From JAGIBJ01 sp032119595 (GTDB lineage: Bacteria > Actinomycetota > Thermoleophilia > Solirubrobacterales > Solirubrobacteraceae), in contig JAUMBQ010000005.1 in NCBI GenBank assembly GCA_032119595.1, positions 124,001 through 188,000 on the forward strand: DNA of 64,000 bases, given 5' to 3'. Under the pieces are notes generated by a model that saw nothing but the letters and a program-made list of their open reading frames with translations, was not told the DNA's origin and did no database searches. Both the position numbers and the translations under genes were made by a program. Positions 43,408 through 51,055 of this stretch are shown here, piece after piece. The first letter of the stretch is position 1. Every line of letters begins with the position of its first letter.

Positions 43408-44250
43408 TTGCTCTCCCCCACGCTGCTCTCTCGCCGCCACCTGCTCCACCGGAGCGCTACAGGGGCCGCCGCTATCGCGGTCGGAGCCCAATGGGGGTTG
43501 CTCGAGGGTGTGGCGGAGGGATCGGCGCTCATGCCAGTCATGCGCCGCTCCACCTGGAACGCGCTTCACGATCCATTCATCGTTGCCGCCTCGGGTGCGT
43601 TCTCGGGGTCGCTTGAGCTGATCGAGGTCGCCGACCTGCCGATTGCCGCACTGCTGCCTTCCCTGCATGGCCACGACGGTGCGTTCAGGCTTCGCTTCGC
43701 CGGCGACACCGGGCTCGAGCAGGGCCCCGCGACGCTCACCAGCCCCGAACTGGGAACGACCGAACTGTTCCTGACCCCCGTCGGTGTCCCGGCCCATGGC
43801 ACGCAGACCTACGAGGCCATCGTCGATCGCACCGTGCGGATCGCCGGCATCAACGAGGAGGGCACGCCGGTCCCCGTGGAGGCTCCGGCCGCGCGGGCGG
43901 CGCAGCCCGCGGTTGCTGCCAGTTCGGCGGCAACGCCGACCGATCGGAAGCCGGCGACGAAGACGCCGGTGCTCAGGCGTTCGTCGGTCACGCGGAGCAA
44001 ATCGCCGCAACGGGTTGTCGCCACACTCGCCCTTGCGAACACGCGCGACATCGTCGGCGTGCGAGCAACGCTGATGCACGGAAGCACCGTGGTAGCACGA
44101 GCGTTCTCACCCGCCCCGCGCCCCCATCAGCTCCGGCTCTCGCTGACGAGCAAGAAAGCGCTGACCCGCAGTCGTTATCTGCTCGTTGTGCGGATGATTG
44201 CCCGTGACGGCTCGGTGACGACCGTCCGGCGCAGCGTCAAACTGGGCTGA
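43408..44250 (+). CDS. Tat-exported DUF6916-like protein
   Basis: A 280-residue protein with a clear twin-arginine signal, SRRHLLHRSATGAAAIAVGA. Residues ~45-145 match the ~90-residue DUF6916 pattern (FSGSLELIEVADLP, FRLRFAGDTGLEQGPATL, LGTTELFLTPVG), the same fold as the next gene. A Pro/Ala/Thr linker then leads to a short Arg/Lys-rich beta region. The start is uncertain: the only initiator close enough to keep the Tat signal is TTG at 43408; an ATG at 43531 would remove it. The stop overlaps the next ATG (TGATG). Tat export of a DUF6916-like protein suggests pre-folding in the cytosol. Confidence 0.75.
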   Translation: MLSPTLLSRRHLLHRSATGAAAIAVGAQWGLLEGVAEGSALMPVMRRSTWNALHDPFIVAASGAFSGSLELIEVADLPIAALLPSLHGHDGAFRLRFAGDTGLEQGPATLTSPELGTTELFLTPVGVPAHGTQTYEAIVDRTVRIAGINEEGTPVPVEAPAARAAQPAVAASSAATPTDRKPATKTPVLRRSSVTRSKSPQRVVATLALANTRDIVGVRATLMHGSTVVARAFSPAPRPHQLRLSLTSKKALTRSRYLLVVRMIARDGSVTTVRRSVKLG

Positions 44251-44525
44251 TGCTCGAGCATCTCACCGCGTCTGACTTCACCGACACCGCGCCATACGTC
44301 GCGGAGGTTCCTGGTCGCGAACCCGTCTCGCTGGCCTTGGTGGAGACCGAAGCCAAAGGGTCTCCCCGCCCGTTCTCCGTCGTCCTGAGCGGGCCGCTTG
44401 AGCCGGAGCTGGGGCAGGGCATGTACGCGCTCACCCACCCGACGTTCGATGGGCCGCTCGAGATGTTCATGGTGCCGATCGCCCGCGACGCGGATGCCAT
44501 GCGGTACCAAATCATCTTCGGCTGA
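44250..44525 (+). CDS. short DUF6916-like protein
   Basis: A 91-residue single-domain protein beginning MLEHLTASDFTDTAPYV, with PFSVVLSGPLEPELGQGMY, ALTHPTFDGPLEMFMVPI and ending MRYQIIFG. This is the canonical form of the family found, to my memory, beside tail-collar/microcystin-dependent proteins; no function has been described that I know of. It has no signal peptide and is translationally coupled to the Tat-exported paralogue upstream. It might be a cytosolic chaperone, subunit or cap for the collar proteins encoded opposite. Confidence 0.8.
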   Translation: MLEHLTASDFTDTAPYVAEVPGREPVSLALVETEAKGSPRPFSVVLSGPLEPELGQGMYALTHPTFDGPLEMFMVPIARDADAMRYQIIFG

Positions 44526-44584
44526 CGACTCCGGCCCGCTGGCGCAAGGCGCGGCCCGCGGAGCGTCTCAGTCCCGATCGGCGT

Positions 44585-45097
44585 TCAGCGAGGCCCCGCC
44601 GGAGGCCGTTCGAAGTAGAGGTGGATGCCGTTTTCGTCTTCCTTCGTTGGCACGAATCCGAGTCGGCGATACAGACTCTGCGCGGGATTGAACCGCTCGA
44701 CGTGGATGGTGGCTGGAACACCTCGCGCGTCCGCCTCGGCGAGGACCGGACCGAGGACTTTCGTCCCGACGCCCTGCCCTCGAAACGCGGGCAACAACGC
44801 GATATCAACGATGCGAACCTGGTCGTGCCACCGTCCGACGATCAAACGGCCCGCCGGCTGGCCATCGACCTCGATCACGTCGAAGGTGGTGTCGAAGTAG
44901 TGCCGCTCGTAGTGCAGGCTTTGCGCGGTGAACTGGTGCTCCAGGAAGGACGCCTTCTCTTCAGGGGAAAACGGCACGCCCCTCAGTTCTTCCTCGCGCG
45001 TGCTTGCATAGACCTGCGCGAGGAAGTCTCGATCCTCCGGGGAAGCGGTCCGCAACGCGACGGCCGGCGCGGCAGGCGCGTTGGGCCCTTCTGTCAC
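44585..45097 (-). CDS. GNAT-family N-acetyltransferase, last gene of the tail-collar operon
   Basis: A 170-residue acyltransferase. The acetyl-CoA-binding motif is ALLPAFRGQGVGTKVLG, preceded by GRLIVGRWHDQVRIVDI and followed by HVERFNPAQSLYRRLGF. The GTG start overlaps the stop of the third collar gene (GTGA), so it is translated with them. This tight coupling suggests it modifies the collar proteins or the giant protein, for example at N-termini or Lys, though a small-molecule substrate is not excluded. Confidence 0.88.
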   Translation of the reverse strand: MTEGPNAPAAPAVALRTASPEDRDFLAQVYASTREEELRGVPFSPEEKASFLEHQFTAQSLHYERHYFDTTFDVIEVDGQPAGRLIVGRWHDQVRIVDIALLPAFRGQGVGTKVLGPVLAEADARGVPATIHVERFNPAQSLYRRLGFVPTKEDENGIHLYFERPPAGPR

Positions 45098-45618
45098 GGT
45101 CGCTGCGGGAAGACGCCTTGCAATGCGATGCAGTAGTTCAGCGTGAGGACGGGCGGCATGTTGTTGTGCGGGAAGCTCGACCCGGTCACGCTCGCGGCCT
45201 GCGCGTTGAGCGGCACAAGGTTGGCGCTCGCGGCCACATAAGGCAGCCCGGGCGCCGCGCGCGTGAGGGATCGGTCGGGAGCCGGTGCGGCCTGCTCAGC
45301 GGGGTCGAGCGCAGCCATCGGCACATGCTGATGATTCGGCATCTCTGACTGCAGCAGGGTGACGTTCTGCTCGCCGACCTGTTCGCCCTGGAACCGATCT
45401 GAGAGGCCAGCGCCTTGCCCCTGCTGCATGGCTCCCTGGCCCTGGAGATCCGGCAACGCGAAGGTCGACTTGCCATCGCCTCCGTACATCGTGCCGAGGA
45501 GGGAAAACAGCGCGGTGTTCTGCGAGATCGGCATGAGCTGACCGTTGCAGTAGGCCCAGCCGGTCGGCGGGAAGTTGAAGCCGTAGATGCGGATCTCGGC
45601 GACGAAAGGATCAGTCAT
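45094..45618 (-). CDS. tail-collar (MdpB-like) protein, third in operon
   Basis: A 174-residue phage-tail-collar-domain protein. The N-terminal signature is FNFPPTGWAYCNGQLMPISQ, followed by LGTMYGGDGKSTFALPDLQG, a His-containing EMPNHQHVPM turn and the C-terminal PPVLTLNYCIALQGVFP. It has no signal peptide. It overlaps both neighbours by four bases (ATGA before, GTGA after). In phages this fold trimerises at tail-fibre tips; in bacteria, clusters of three such genes occur outside prophages, function unknown. Confidence 0.9.
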   Translation of the reverse strand: MTDPFVAEIRIYGFNFPPTGWAYCNGQLMPISQNTALFSLLGTMYGGDGKSTFALPDLQGQGAMQQGQGAGLSDRFQGEQVGEQNVTLLQSEMPNHQHVPMAALDPAEQAAPAPDRSLTRAAPGLPYVAASANLVPLNAQAASVTGSSFPHNNMPPVLTLNYCIALQGVFPQRP

Positions 45619-46130
45619 GAGGGGCTCGGAAACACGCCGAAGAGCGAGATGATGTAGTTGATCACGAGGGTAGGCGCCATGTTGTCGTGCGGCTGGGAGC
45701 CGCCCACTGGGCTGACCGTCTGCGCCGGCATGGCGCTCACGGGCGAATCACGCAGGAAGATCCTGGTTTCGGTCCCTTGGGAGATGATGTTGCCCTGCGG
45801 GTTTGCGCTCGTTCCGAGCGCGTTGTGCGCAAGGACCGAGTGGGTGTGCACGGGGATCTGCTGGGCCGTCAGCGTCACGCTTTCGACGCCGGCCATCTCA
45901 CCGATTTGGTAGTTGTGCGAGAGCCCAGGCCCCTGCCCCATGTGCACCGGTAGGCGCCCTTGGAGATTGGGCAGGTTGAAGGTCTCCTGACCATCTCCGC
46001 CGTAGGTCGTCCCAATGAGCTGGAACAGGACTTCGTTCTCGGAGATCGGCAGCGTTTGCCCTTGGCACAACATCCAGCCATTGGGCCCGAAGTTGCCGGC
46101 AAACATCCGGATCTCTCCCACGTAAGGCAT
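45615..46130 (-). CDS. tail-collar (MdpB-like) protein, second in operon
   Basis: A 171-residue paralogue of its neighbours: MFAGNFGPNGWMLCQGQTLPI, LIGTTYGGDGQETFNLPNLQ, the metal- or turn-forming QIPVHTHSVLAH and APTLVINYIISLFGVFPS at the end. It starts nine bases after the first collar gene and shares four bases with the third. The three copies differ mainly in the middle (residues ~85-140), where binding specificity would be expected, and are conserved at both ends. Confidence 0.9.
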   Translation of the reverse strand: MPYVGEIRMFAGNFGPNGWMLCQGQTLPISENEVLFQLIGTTYGGDGQETFNLPNLQGRLPVHMGQGPGLSHNYQIGEMAGVESVTLTAQQIPVHTHSVLAHNALGTSANPQGNIISQGTETRIFLRDSPVSAMPAQTVSPVGGSQPHDNMAPTLVINYIISLFGVFPSPS

Positions 46131-46139
46131 GCAGGTGTC

Positions 46140-46634
46140 CTAGTTCTGACTCGGGAAGATCCCTTGGAGGGCGATACACCAGCTGAGCACCAGGTAAGGC
46201 GGCCGGTTCTCGTGGGGCTGACTCCCACCGATATTGGAGAGGGTCTGCGGGTGGATCGTCGTGATATCCGACAGCGCGCCCCATTGGTTGTTCGCCGCCG
46301 CAAGGAGTCCAGGCGACGCCTGGGTGCCGTTGTCCGACGACGCCATGAGCTGATGGGTGTGCTCGGGCATCTCGGACGTGGTGAGCGTGTGGAACTCCTG
46401 TCCCGCAGCCTGGCCTTGTGTGAACCCGCCACCCATATGGATCGGCGCTCGACCTCGGAGGTCGGGCAGCGCGAAGGTCGTCTGACCGTTGCCGCCATAC
46501 GTCGTGCCGAGCAGCGAGAACAGGGCCTGATTCTGGTTGATCGGCAGGAACTGGCCATTGCACAACGCCCAGCCTTGCGGTGAAAAGTTGAAGCTCATGA
46601 GCCGAAGCTCGCCCAAGAATGGAGTGTCTGACAT
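46140..46634 (-). CDS. tail-collar (MdpB-like) protein, first in operon
   Basis: A 164-residue protein: MSFNFSPQGWALCNGQFLPIN, LLGTTYGGNGQTTFALPDLR, EMPEHTHQLMAS and PPYLVLSWCIALQGIFPSQ. The ATG at 46634 was chosen because the family N-terminus (a short acidic or polar segment then FLGELRLMSF) begins right after it. It is the promoter-proximal gene of the four-gene operon ending with the GNAT enzyme. A 15-bp palindrome lies 76-90 bp upstream. Confidence 0.9.
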   Translation of the reverse strand: MSDTPFLGELRLMSFNFSPQGWALCNGQFLPINQNQALFSLLGTTYGGNGQTTFALPDLRGRAPIHMGGGFTQGQAAGQEFHTLTTSEMPEHTHQLMASSDNGTQASPGLLAAANNQWGALSDITTIHPQTLSNIGGSQPHENRPPYLVLSWCIALQGIFPSQN

Positions 46635-46709
46635 CGGCCGTTCGTCGCTGGGTTCCGAGGCGCGCGAACGCGCCGAGAAGGTCGGGGCGGGTCCAACGTA
46701 CACCACGTC

Positions 46710-46724
46710 CGCGACGACGTCGCG
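46710..46724. promoter_or_regulatory. 15-bp palindrome upstream of the tail-collar operon
   Basis: CGCGACG-A-CGTCGCG, perfect 7-bp arms, lies in the 119-bp gap between the MBL hydrolase stop (46754) and the first collar gene (46634). It may be an operator for the operon. A TTGACA on the opposite strand at 46729-46734 has only a weak partner (TTTAGG) and is not called. Confidence 0.4.
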
Positions 46725-46753
46725 AAGTGTTGACAATTCGGTCGAAAAGGCGT

Positions 46754-47602
46754 TTAGGCAGCAGGACTCTCCGTCGAACGCCGGTATCGATCCAGTCCGC
46801 TCCACATCCCTTCAAAGGGTGACGCCCAGTAGTAGAGGTCGACGGCCTCCTCCCCCACTCGCTCGACGATCCACTGCCGGATCCAGGCGGCCATCGTCGT
46901 GGCGTCCGTGGTCTGCGACGCGGCGGTGAACTCGTGGAGTGCGGCATGCATCATCGCGAGGTGGTGCGGCACGTCGATCGATTGCCCGAAGTGTGAATAC
47001 ACGAGCCGCTTCGGCGACCAGGCCGCGATGGTGTCCAGTGACGCGTGCCAGCGCGGCGGATCGATGTCCGGTGGCGGAGTCGGCGGAAAAGCCGGGCCGG
47101 TCCCGATGCGGATTCCGGTGACGTCTCCCGTGAACGCGGTGCGCGTCGGCGCGTGCAGGTACGAGACGTGATGCTGGGCATGTCCGGGGGTGTACGCCAC
47201 CTCCCACGCTCCGATTCGCTCGCCGCCCTGCAGCACGCGCAGGTTGCGCTCGGGGACCGGGATCACCTGACCCCACAGCGCGTCGAAATGTGTGCCGTAG
47301 ACGCGGCGGGCGCTCGCGACCAGCCGCCCCGGATCGACGAGATGGGGCGCGCCCCGTTCGTGCACCCACACCTCGATCTCGGGGAACCGCTCCACGAGTG
47401 CGCCGGTGCCGCCGGCGTGGTCGAAGTGAATGTGCGTCAGCAGCACCGCCCGCGGCGTGGCTCCGTCCAGCGCCTCGACCACGCGGTCGATCGTCTTTTC
47501 GGCGCCGGGATCGACGATCACGTCGTCCATCAGGTGCGCCGCGACCGTGCCGGGGCGACCGAGGTGCAGGAGGTCGACGGTGATCGGGGTCGACTCGCGC
47601 AT
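46754..47602 (-). CDS. metallo-beta-lactamase-fold hydrolase
   Basis: A 282-residue cytosolic protein. Metal ligands are in THIHFDHAGG, TPGHAQHHVSY and FTGDVTGIRIG, with a late His in LVYSHFGQS. N-terminal VDLLHLGRPGTVAAHLMDD and the C-terminal region WIRQWIVERVGEEAVDLYYW are helical or beta extensions beyond the core, as in the glyoxalase II/MBL hydrolases that use thioesters or lactones. The substrate cannot be deduced. It is on the same strand as, and 119 bp upstream of, the collar operon, and could be part of the same or a separate transcript. Confidence 0.88.
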   Translation of the reverse strand: MRESTPITVDLLHLGRPGTVAAHLMDDVIVDPGAEKTIDRVVEALDGATPRAVLLTHIHFDHAGGTGALVERFPEIEVWVHERGAPHLVDPGRLVASARRVYGTHFDALWGQVIPVPERNLRVLQGGERIGAWEVAYTPGHAQHHVSYLHAPTRTAFTGDVTGIRIGTGPAFPPTPPPDIDPPRWHASLDTIAAWSPKRLVYSHFGQSIDVPHHLAMMHAALHEFTAASQTTDATTMAAWIRQWIVERVGEEAVDLYYWASPFEGMWSGLDRYRRSTESPAA

Positions 47603-47653
47603 CGCTCGATTGACACGCTAGGCCATCCGGGCCGCGCGTCGTACCCTTGCCAG

Positions 47654-48292
47654 ATGCCGCCGTCCGAGCATCTGCTGGCCTTCGTCCTTACGGCCCTCGT
47701 CATCATCGGCGTTCCCGGACCAAGCGTCCTGTTCGTCATTACGCGCTCCATCACGCTGGGCCGACGAGCCGGCGTGGCCACGGTTGTCGGCAATGCCTTC
47801 GGCGTGTACGTGCAGGTGATCGCCGTCGCGGTCGGCCTCGGCACGATCGTGTAGGAGTCGGTGGCCGCGTTCACGATCATCAAGTTCGTCGGTGCTGGCT
47901 ACTTGGTCTTCCTCGGCGTCAAGGCGTTTCTGCATCGCCGCGGACTGGAAGCGTCGCTCAGTGAGCCGGTCTCACCCAAGACCGTTCGCCGCATTGCACG
48001 CGAGGGCTTCGTGGTCGGCTTGGCCAACCCGAAGTCGATCGTCGCGTTTGTCGCGCTGTTGCCGCAGTTCGTGGACCGCTCCGCTGGCGCCGTCCCGCAG
48101 CAGATGCTCATCCTCGGGGGGATCTTCTTCGTGATTGCCCTTATCTGCGACAGCGCCTGGGCTTTGGCCGCCGGAACCGCGCGCGGCTGGCTCACGGGGT
48201 CGTCCCGGCGCCTAGCCACGATCGGCGGAGCCGGCGGCGTCACCATGGTCGGCATCGGAGCGAGCCTGGCCATCAGTGGCCGCAAGGACTGA
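47654..48292 (+). pseudogene. LysE/RhtB-family exporter gene interrupted by an in-frame amber codon
   Basis: A 213-codon frame from ATG 47654 encodes a complete LysE-type amino-acid exporter apart from TAG at 47852-47854 (codon 67), reading GLGTIV-stop-ESVAAFTIIKFVGAGYLVFLG. Before the stop are IGVPGPSVLFVITRS and GRRAGVATVVGNAFGVYVQV; after it are GLANPKSIVAFVALLPQFVD and the remaining helices, all in the same frame. A C-to-T change of CAG (Gln) explains it. There is no other damage, so this is a very young pseudogene or a sequencing error; read-through is also possible. Confidence 0.85.
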
Positions 48293-48308
48293 CGCCCCGG
48301 AAACGCAA

Positions 48309-48332
48309 GAAGCCCCGCTTGCGCAGGGCTTC
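48309..48332 (-). terminator. hairpin after tRNA-His
   Basis: GAAGCCC and GGGCTTC arms (7 bp) enclose a GC-rich loop that can itself pair, just downstream of the lower-strand tRNA-His and after the stop of the LysE-type gene on the upper strand. It can serve both convergent transcripts. Confidence 0.65.
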
Positions 48333-48342
48333 AGGCACGAGG

Positions 48343-48416
48343 GGTGAGCGACGGGGCTCGAACCCGCGACCGCCTGGACCACAACCAGGAGCTCTACCAA
48401 CTGAGCTACGCCCACC
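48343..48416 (-). tRNA. tRNA-His (anticodon GTG)
   Basis: The lower strand folds as a cloverleaf. Acceptor GTGGGCG pairs with CGCTCAC, preceded by an encoded extra G (-1) and followed by discriminator C, the tRNA-His identity pair. The D-arm is GCTCAGTTGGTAGAGC, the anticodon arm CCTGG-TTGTGGT-CCAGG with anticodon GTG, and the T-arm GCGGGTTCGAGCCCCGT. CCA is not encoded. Confidence 0.95.
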
Positions 48417-48479
48417 GTGCCGAGCGGATAATAGCGAGGCCGCCGCAACGCGGCCATCTGGGTGTAGCCGTGCCGCTCG

Positions 48480-49265
48480 CTATGGGCGGCGGGCGCCGAC
48501 GTACTGCATGACACCGCGGATCTCGCGACGGATCTCCACCAGGCCGTGGTCCTCGAACGCGCCGGTGATCTCGTCCGGCCCGAACCAGCGAAAGCCCGAG
48601 GTGGCGCCGGCGAAGTTGACGATCGGTCGCGTCAGCCCCGGGCCCCGATGGCAGCTCGTGAGGATCGCGATCCGACCTTCCGGCGCGATCACGCGAACGA
48701 GTTCGTCGAGGACATCGAAGGGTCGCTCGACGAGGTAGAGCGCGCCGAAGCAGGCGACCGCGTCAAAGGTTCCGTCTTCGAACGGTAGGTCCGATCCGTC
48801 GGCACGCACGTACGCAACGTTGGAGGATTCAGTGTCCCGCACGGCCCGCTGCAGCATTCCCGGCGCCGCGTCGACGCCGACGACGAGCCCGGTACTCCCG
48901 ACGTCGTCGACGAGCCGACGAAGCGTGTTCCCAGGACCGCAGGCCACATCGAGCACGGTGTCGCCGCGTTCGAGGTCCAGCAGTTCCCGCATGAGCGCGG
49001 CCTCGTCCTTCTCGCTCAACCCGAGGGTGGCCGCGCCGAAGGCCAGCGGGCGCCACAGCTGCTCGTAGACGCGCGGCAGCAAGCGCGACTGCATCGCGTA
49101 CTGCGTGACCGAGCGCCGGACATCTCCGGCGCCGAGCGCATCGAGATAGCCGTCGCGGACGACGGTCTCCATGCGGTCGCCGATCAGGGCACGCGTGCGC
49201 CCCAGCGCGGACTTGGCCGCCGGCTTGGCCGGGCCAGGGGTTCCCTTGGGTCGTCGCGGCGACAT
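48480..49265 (-). CDS. class I SAM-dependent methyltransferase
   Basis: A 261-residue protein with a basic, Pro/Ala/Lys-rich N-terminus, a helical cap with QYAMQSRLLPRVYEQLWRP, and the Rossmann core: motif I TVLDVACGPGNTLRRL, acidic VVGVDAAPGMLQRA, RADGSDLPFEDGTFDAVAC, and post-I VIAPEGRIAI. It resembles ubiquinone/menaquinone or small-molecule methyltransferases (UbiE-like subfamily), but the substrate cannot be named. ATG 49265 was taken as the start since the conserved helix follows. It lies between two tRNA genes on the same strand. Confidence 0.87.
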   Translation of the reverse strand: MSPRRPKGTPGPAKPAAKSALGRTRALIGDRMETVVRDGYLDALGAGDVRRSVTQYAMQSRLLPRVYEQLWRPLAFGAATLGLSEKDEAALMRELLDLERGDTVLDVACGPGNTLRRLVDDVGSTGLVVGVDAAPGMLQRAVRDTESSNVAYVRADGSDLPFEDGTFDAVACFGALYLVERPFDVLDELVRVIAPEGRIAILTSCHRGPGLTRPIVNFAGATSGFRWFGPDEITGAFEDHGLVEIRREIRGVMQYVGARRP

Positions 49266-49326
49266 CGTGCAAGCGTATTGGACGACTACGCGACGGCCAG
49301 AGACTTGGCCAGTCCGCAGACAGAGA

Positions 49327-49400
49327 CACCCCCGGCAGGATTCGAACCTGCGACCCGCAGAGTAGAAATCTGCCGCTCTATCCAGCTGAGCTACGGGGGC
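49327..49400 (-). tRNA. tRNA-Arg (anticodon TCT)
   Basis: The cloverleaf on the lower strand has acceptor GCCCCCG with CGGGGGT (G1-U72 wobble), D-arm GCTCAGCTGGATAGAGC, anticodon arm GCAGA-TTTCTAC-TCTGC (anticodon TCT) and T-arm GCAGGTTCGAATCCTGC, discriminator G. It reads AGA/AGG, rare codons in this GC-rich genome. Confidence 0.95.
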
Positions 49401-49643
49401 TCGGGTCGGCCTGAACGGAGCGCGTGGCACTTGCACCCACACCCCAGCCGACGGACCGCGAAGTCTATACCGGCACCCGGGCGGCCCAGCACGCTGGACG
49501 GCCGACGAGCTGGCGCCCGCGACCGGCTCCGTAGTCTTCCCCCGCCTCGCTGCGCGACGAAGCGGATGTCGTGCGAAACCTCACCGTGGACGATGCGGCC
49601 AGGAGTCCCGCCAGGGCCTACCCGCTCACGAACGGAGAACACC

Positions 49644-50378
49644 ATGGCTGCCTTTCTCGGCATCTCGGTTTGGATCACGCTCGCCACGGTGTTCCCGGGG
49701 CTGATCACGATCGCACTGCTCTATGGGGCTGCGCTGATCATCGACCCCGGCCTGCTGGCCTCCGAAGCGAGCGGTCCGCTGTCGGGCTGGGCCTATCCGG
49801 GGATCGCCGTGACGATCATGGTGCTGACGCAGGCGCTCGGGATCCTGCTGGAGTCGGTGCTCGTCGGAGGTCGGTTCCTCGGGCCCGAACTCGACCCGAT
49901 TAGAGTGCCAGCGGGCGTCGACCCTTGTGGGGAACAGCTCATCAAGTTGCGTCCGTACGACGAATACGACGGGCTGTATCTCCTCCTCGCTGAATTGCGA
50001 ACGGACGAAGACACACAGGGCCATCTGCAGCGTGCGACGGCCCAGTTCTTCCTCACGAACAACTCGCTCGTGTCGTATTCCGCCGCGCTCGTGTTCGCGG
50101 CGGTGCTGACGGCGGGTGCCGATTCCGCGCATCAGGGCCGCGGGATCTTCTACGTCGCTGCCCTGGTCGCCGGACTCCTCGTGAGCTATCGCGTCGCGCG
50201 AATCCGCTTCCGGGTGATGGGCAAGGTGCTCTGGGCGGCTCGACGCAGGCGCATCAATGACAGCACCGAACGCAGGGCCACCGACTCGCCTCCGACCACG
50301 GAGAACCGAGTTGGACGGCCAGCCGGCGGGAACGAACCCGTGCCACTTCGACTCACGCGGCCAAGTCCGGGCGCGTGA
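49644..50378 (+). CDS. membrane protein of unknown function
   Basis: A 244-residue protein. GGAG lies seven bases before the ATG. Two N-terminal helices (LGISVWITLATVFPGLITIALLYGA and YPGIAVTIMVLTQALGILLE), a cytosolic or external domain (KLRPYDEYDGLYLLLAELRTDED), and two more helices (NNSLVSYSAALVFAAVLTAG and FYVAALVAGLLVSYRVA) are followed by a basic tail. I recognise no family. It stands between tRNA-Arg and tRNA-Pro with no operon partner. Confidence 0.72.
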   Translation: MAAFLGISVWITLATVFPGLITIALLYGAALIIDPGLLASEASGPLSGWAYPGIAVTIMVLTQALGILLESVLVGGRFLGPELDPIRVPAGVDPCGEQLIKLRPYDEYDGLYLLLAELRTDEDTQGHLQRATAQFFLTNNSLVSYSAALVFAAVLTAGADSAHQGRGIFYVAALVAGLLVSYRVARIRFRVMGKVLWAARRRRINDSTERRATDSPPTTENRVGRPAGGNEPVPLRLTRPSPGA

Positions 50379-50476
50379 CCGTTTTCAAGCGTGGTTCCAG
50401 CGCAGTCCACCCAGGCCGTCGGGCTGAAACACCCGGCCTGAATGAACTGCGTTTCGCTGCGGAGAATCCGACCTAG

Positions 50477-50550
50477 TCGGGGCGCCCGGATTTGAACCGA
50501 GGACCTCCTGCTCCCAAAGCAGGCGCGCTACCAAGCTGCGCCACGCCCCG
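50477..50550 (-). tRNA. tRNA-Pro (anticodon TGG)
   Basis: The lower strand has acceptor CGGGGCG with CGCCCCG, the usual C1-G72 of tRNA-Pro and discriminator A. The D-arm is GCGCAGCTTGGTAGCGC, the anticodon arm CCTGC-TTTGGGA-GCAGG (anticodon TGG) and the T-arm CTCGGTTCAAATCCGGG. Confidence 0.95.
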
Positions 50551-50652
50551 CGCGGTTCACACAGCGTACGCGCCCAGTGCGGCGGAGCGCGGCACGCCTC
50601 CCCGCACGCCACCTCGAACGAGCGCTTGGCCGTCACTGCGCGCTACGAAAGT

Positions 50653-50695
50653 GGACCGCGGTTCAGCCCCCTCAGCGGGCGGTGAACTGCGGTCC
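50653..50695. promoter_or_regulatory. 13-bp inverted repeat in the tRNA-Pro / CAP-gene gap
   Basis: GGACCGCGGTTCA and TGAACTGCGGTCC pair at 12 of 13 positions around 17 nt. It lies in the 505-bp region 50551-51055, which otherwise contains only a short CACACAAGTGTG palindrome near 50870 and lower-GC stretches near the downstream gene; I see no convincing gene there. It may be a hairpin, an operator, or a remnant of an element. Confidence 0.45.
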
Positions 50696-51055
50696 GGTTA
50701 GGACAAAGACGCAGCGGACGGGCGCGGCGTCCGCTTTCAATCGTCCAGATTCAAGTCGGAGTTACGCCAAGAACTGGCCATTTGATCCACCGTTCCGACG
50801 ATGTCCAGTGCGCCAGCGGGGCCTGATGGTGTTCCCGCGCGACGCGCGGGTCGGCGGCGACCCCCCGCCACACAAGTGTGCGGTGGACGTTCGTCCGGCC
50901 GATTCGAGGCGTTTGGACACTCGTTGGAGGGACCAGTCGCCGAGCGTCCAGGTTGCTGAGGCAAGACTCTCTTCAGACCTCACGCACACCGATGAGTGAG
51001 TCAAGCGCGACGAACTCCCAATGGAGGGCACGGATGTCTTCCACGTCGCGAGCGA

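Noticed and set aside
43408..46634. Cryptic prophage suggested by three phage-tail-collar domains
   Set aside because: No capsid, portal, tube, terminase, lysis or integrase genes nearby; operon with GNAT is like bacterial MdpB-type clusters.
46729..46757. TTGACA as an upper-strand promoter
   Set aside because: The only -10 candidate at correct spacing (TTTAGG) is weak and it would transcribe antisense to the MBL gene.
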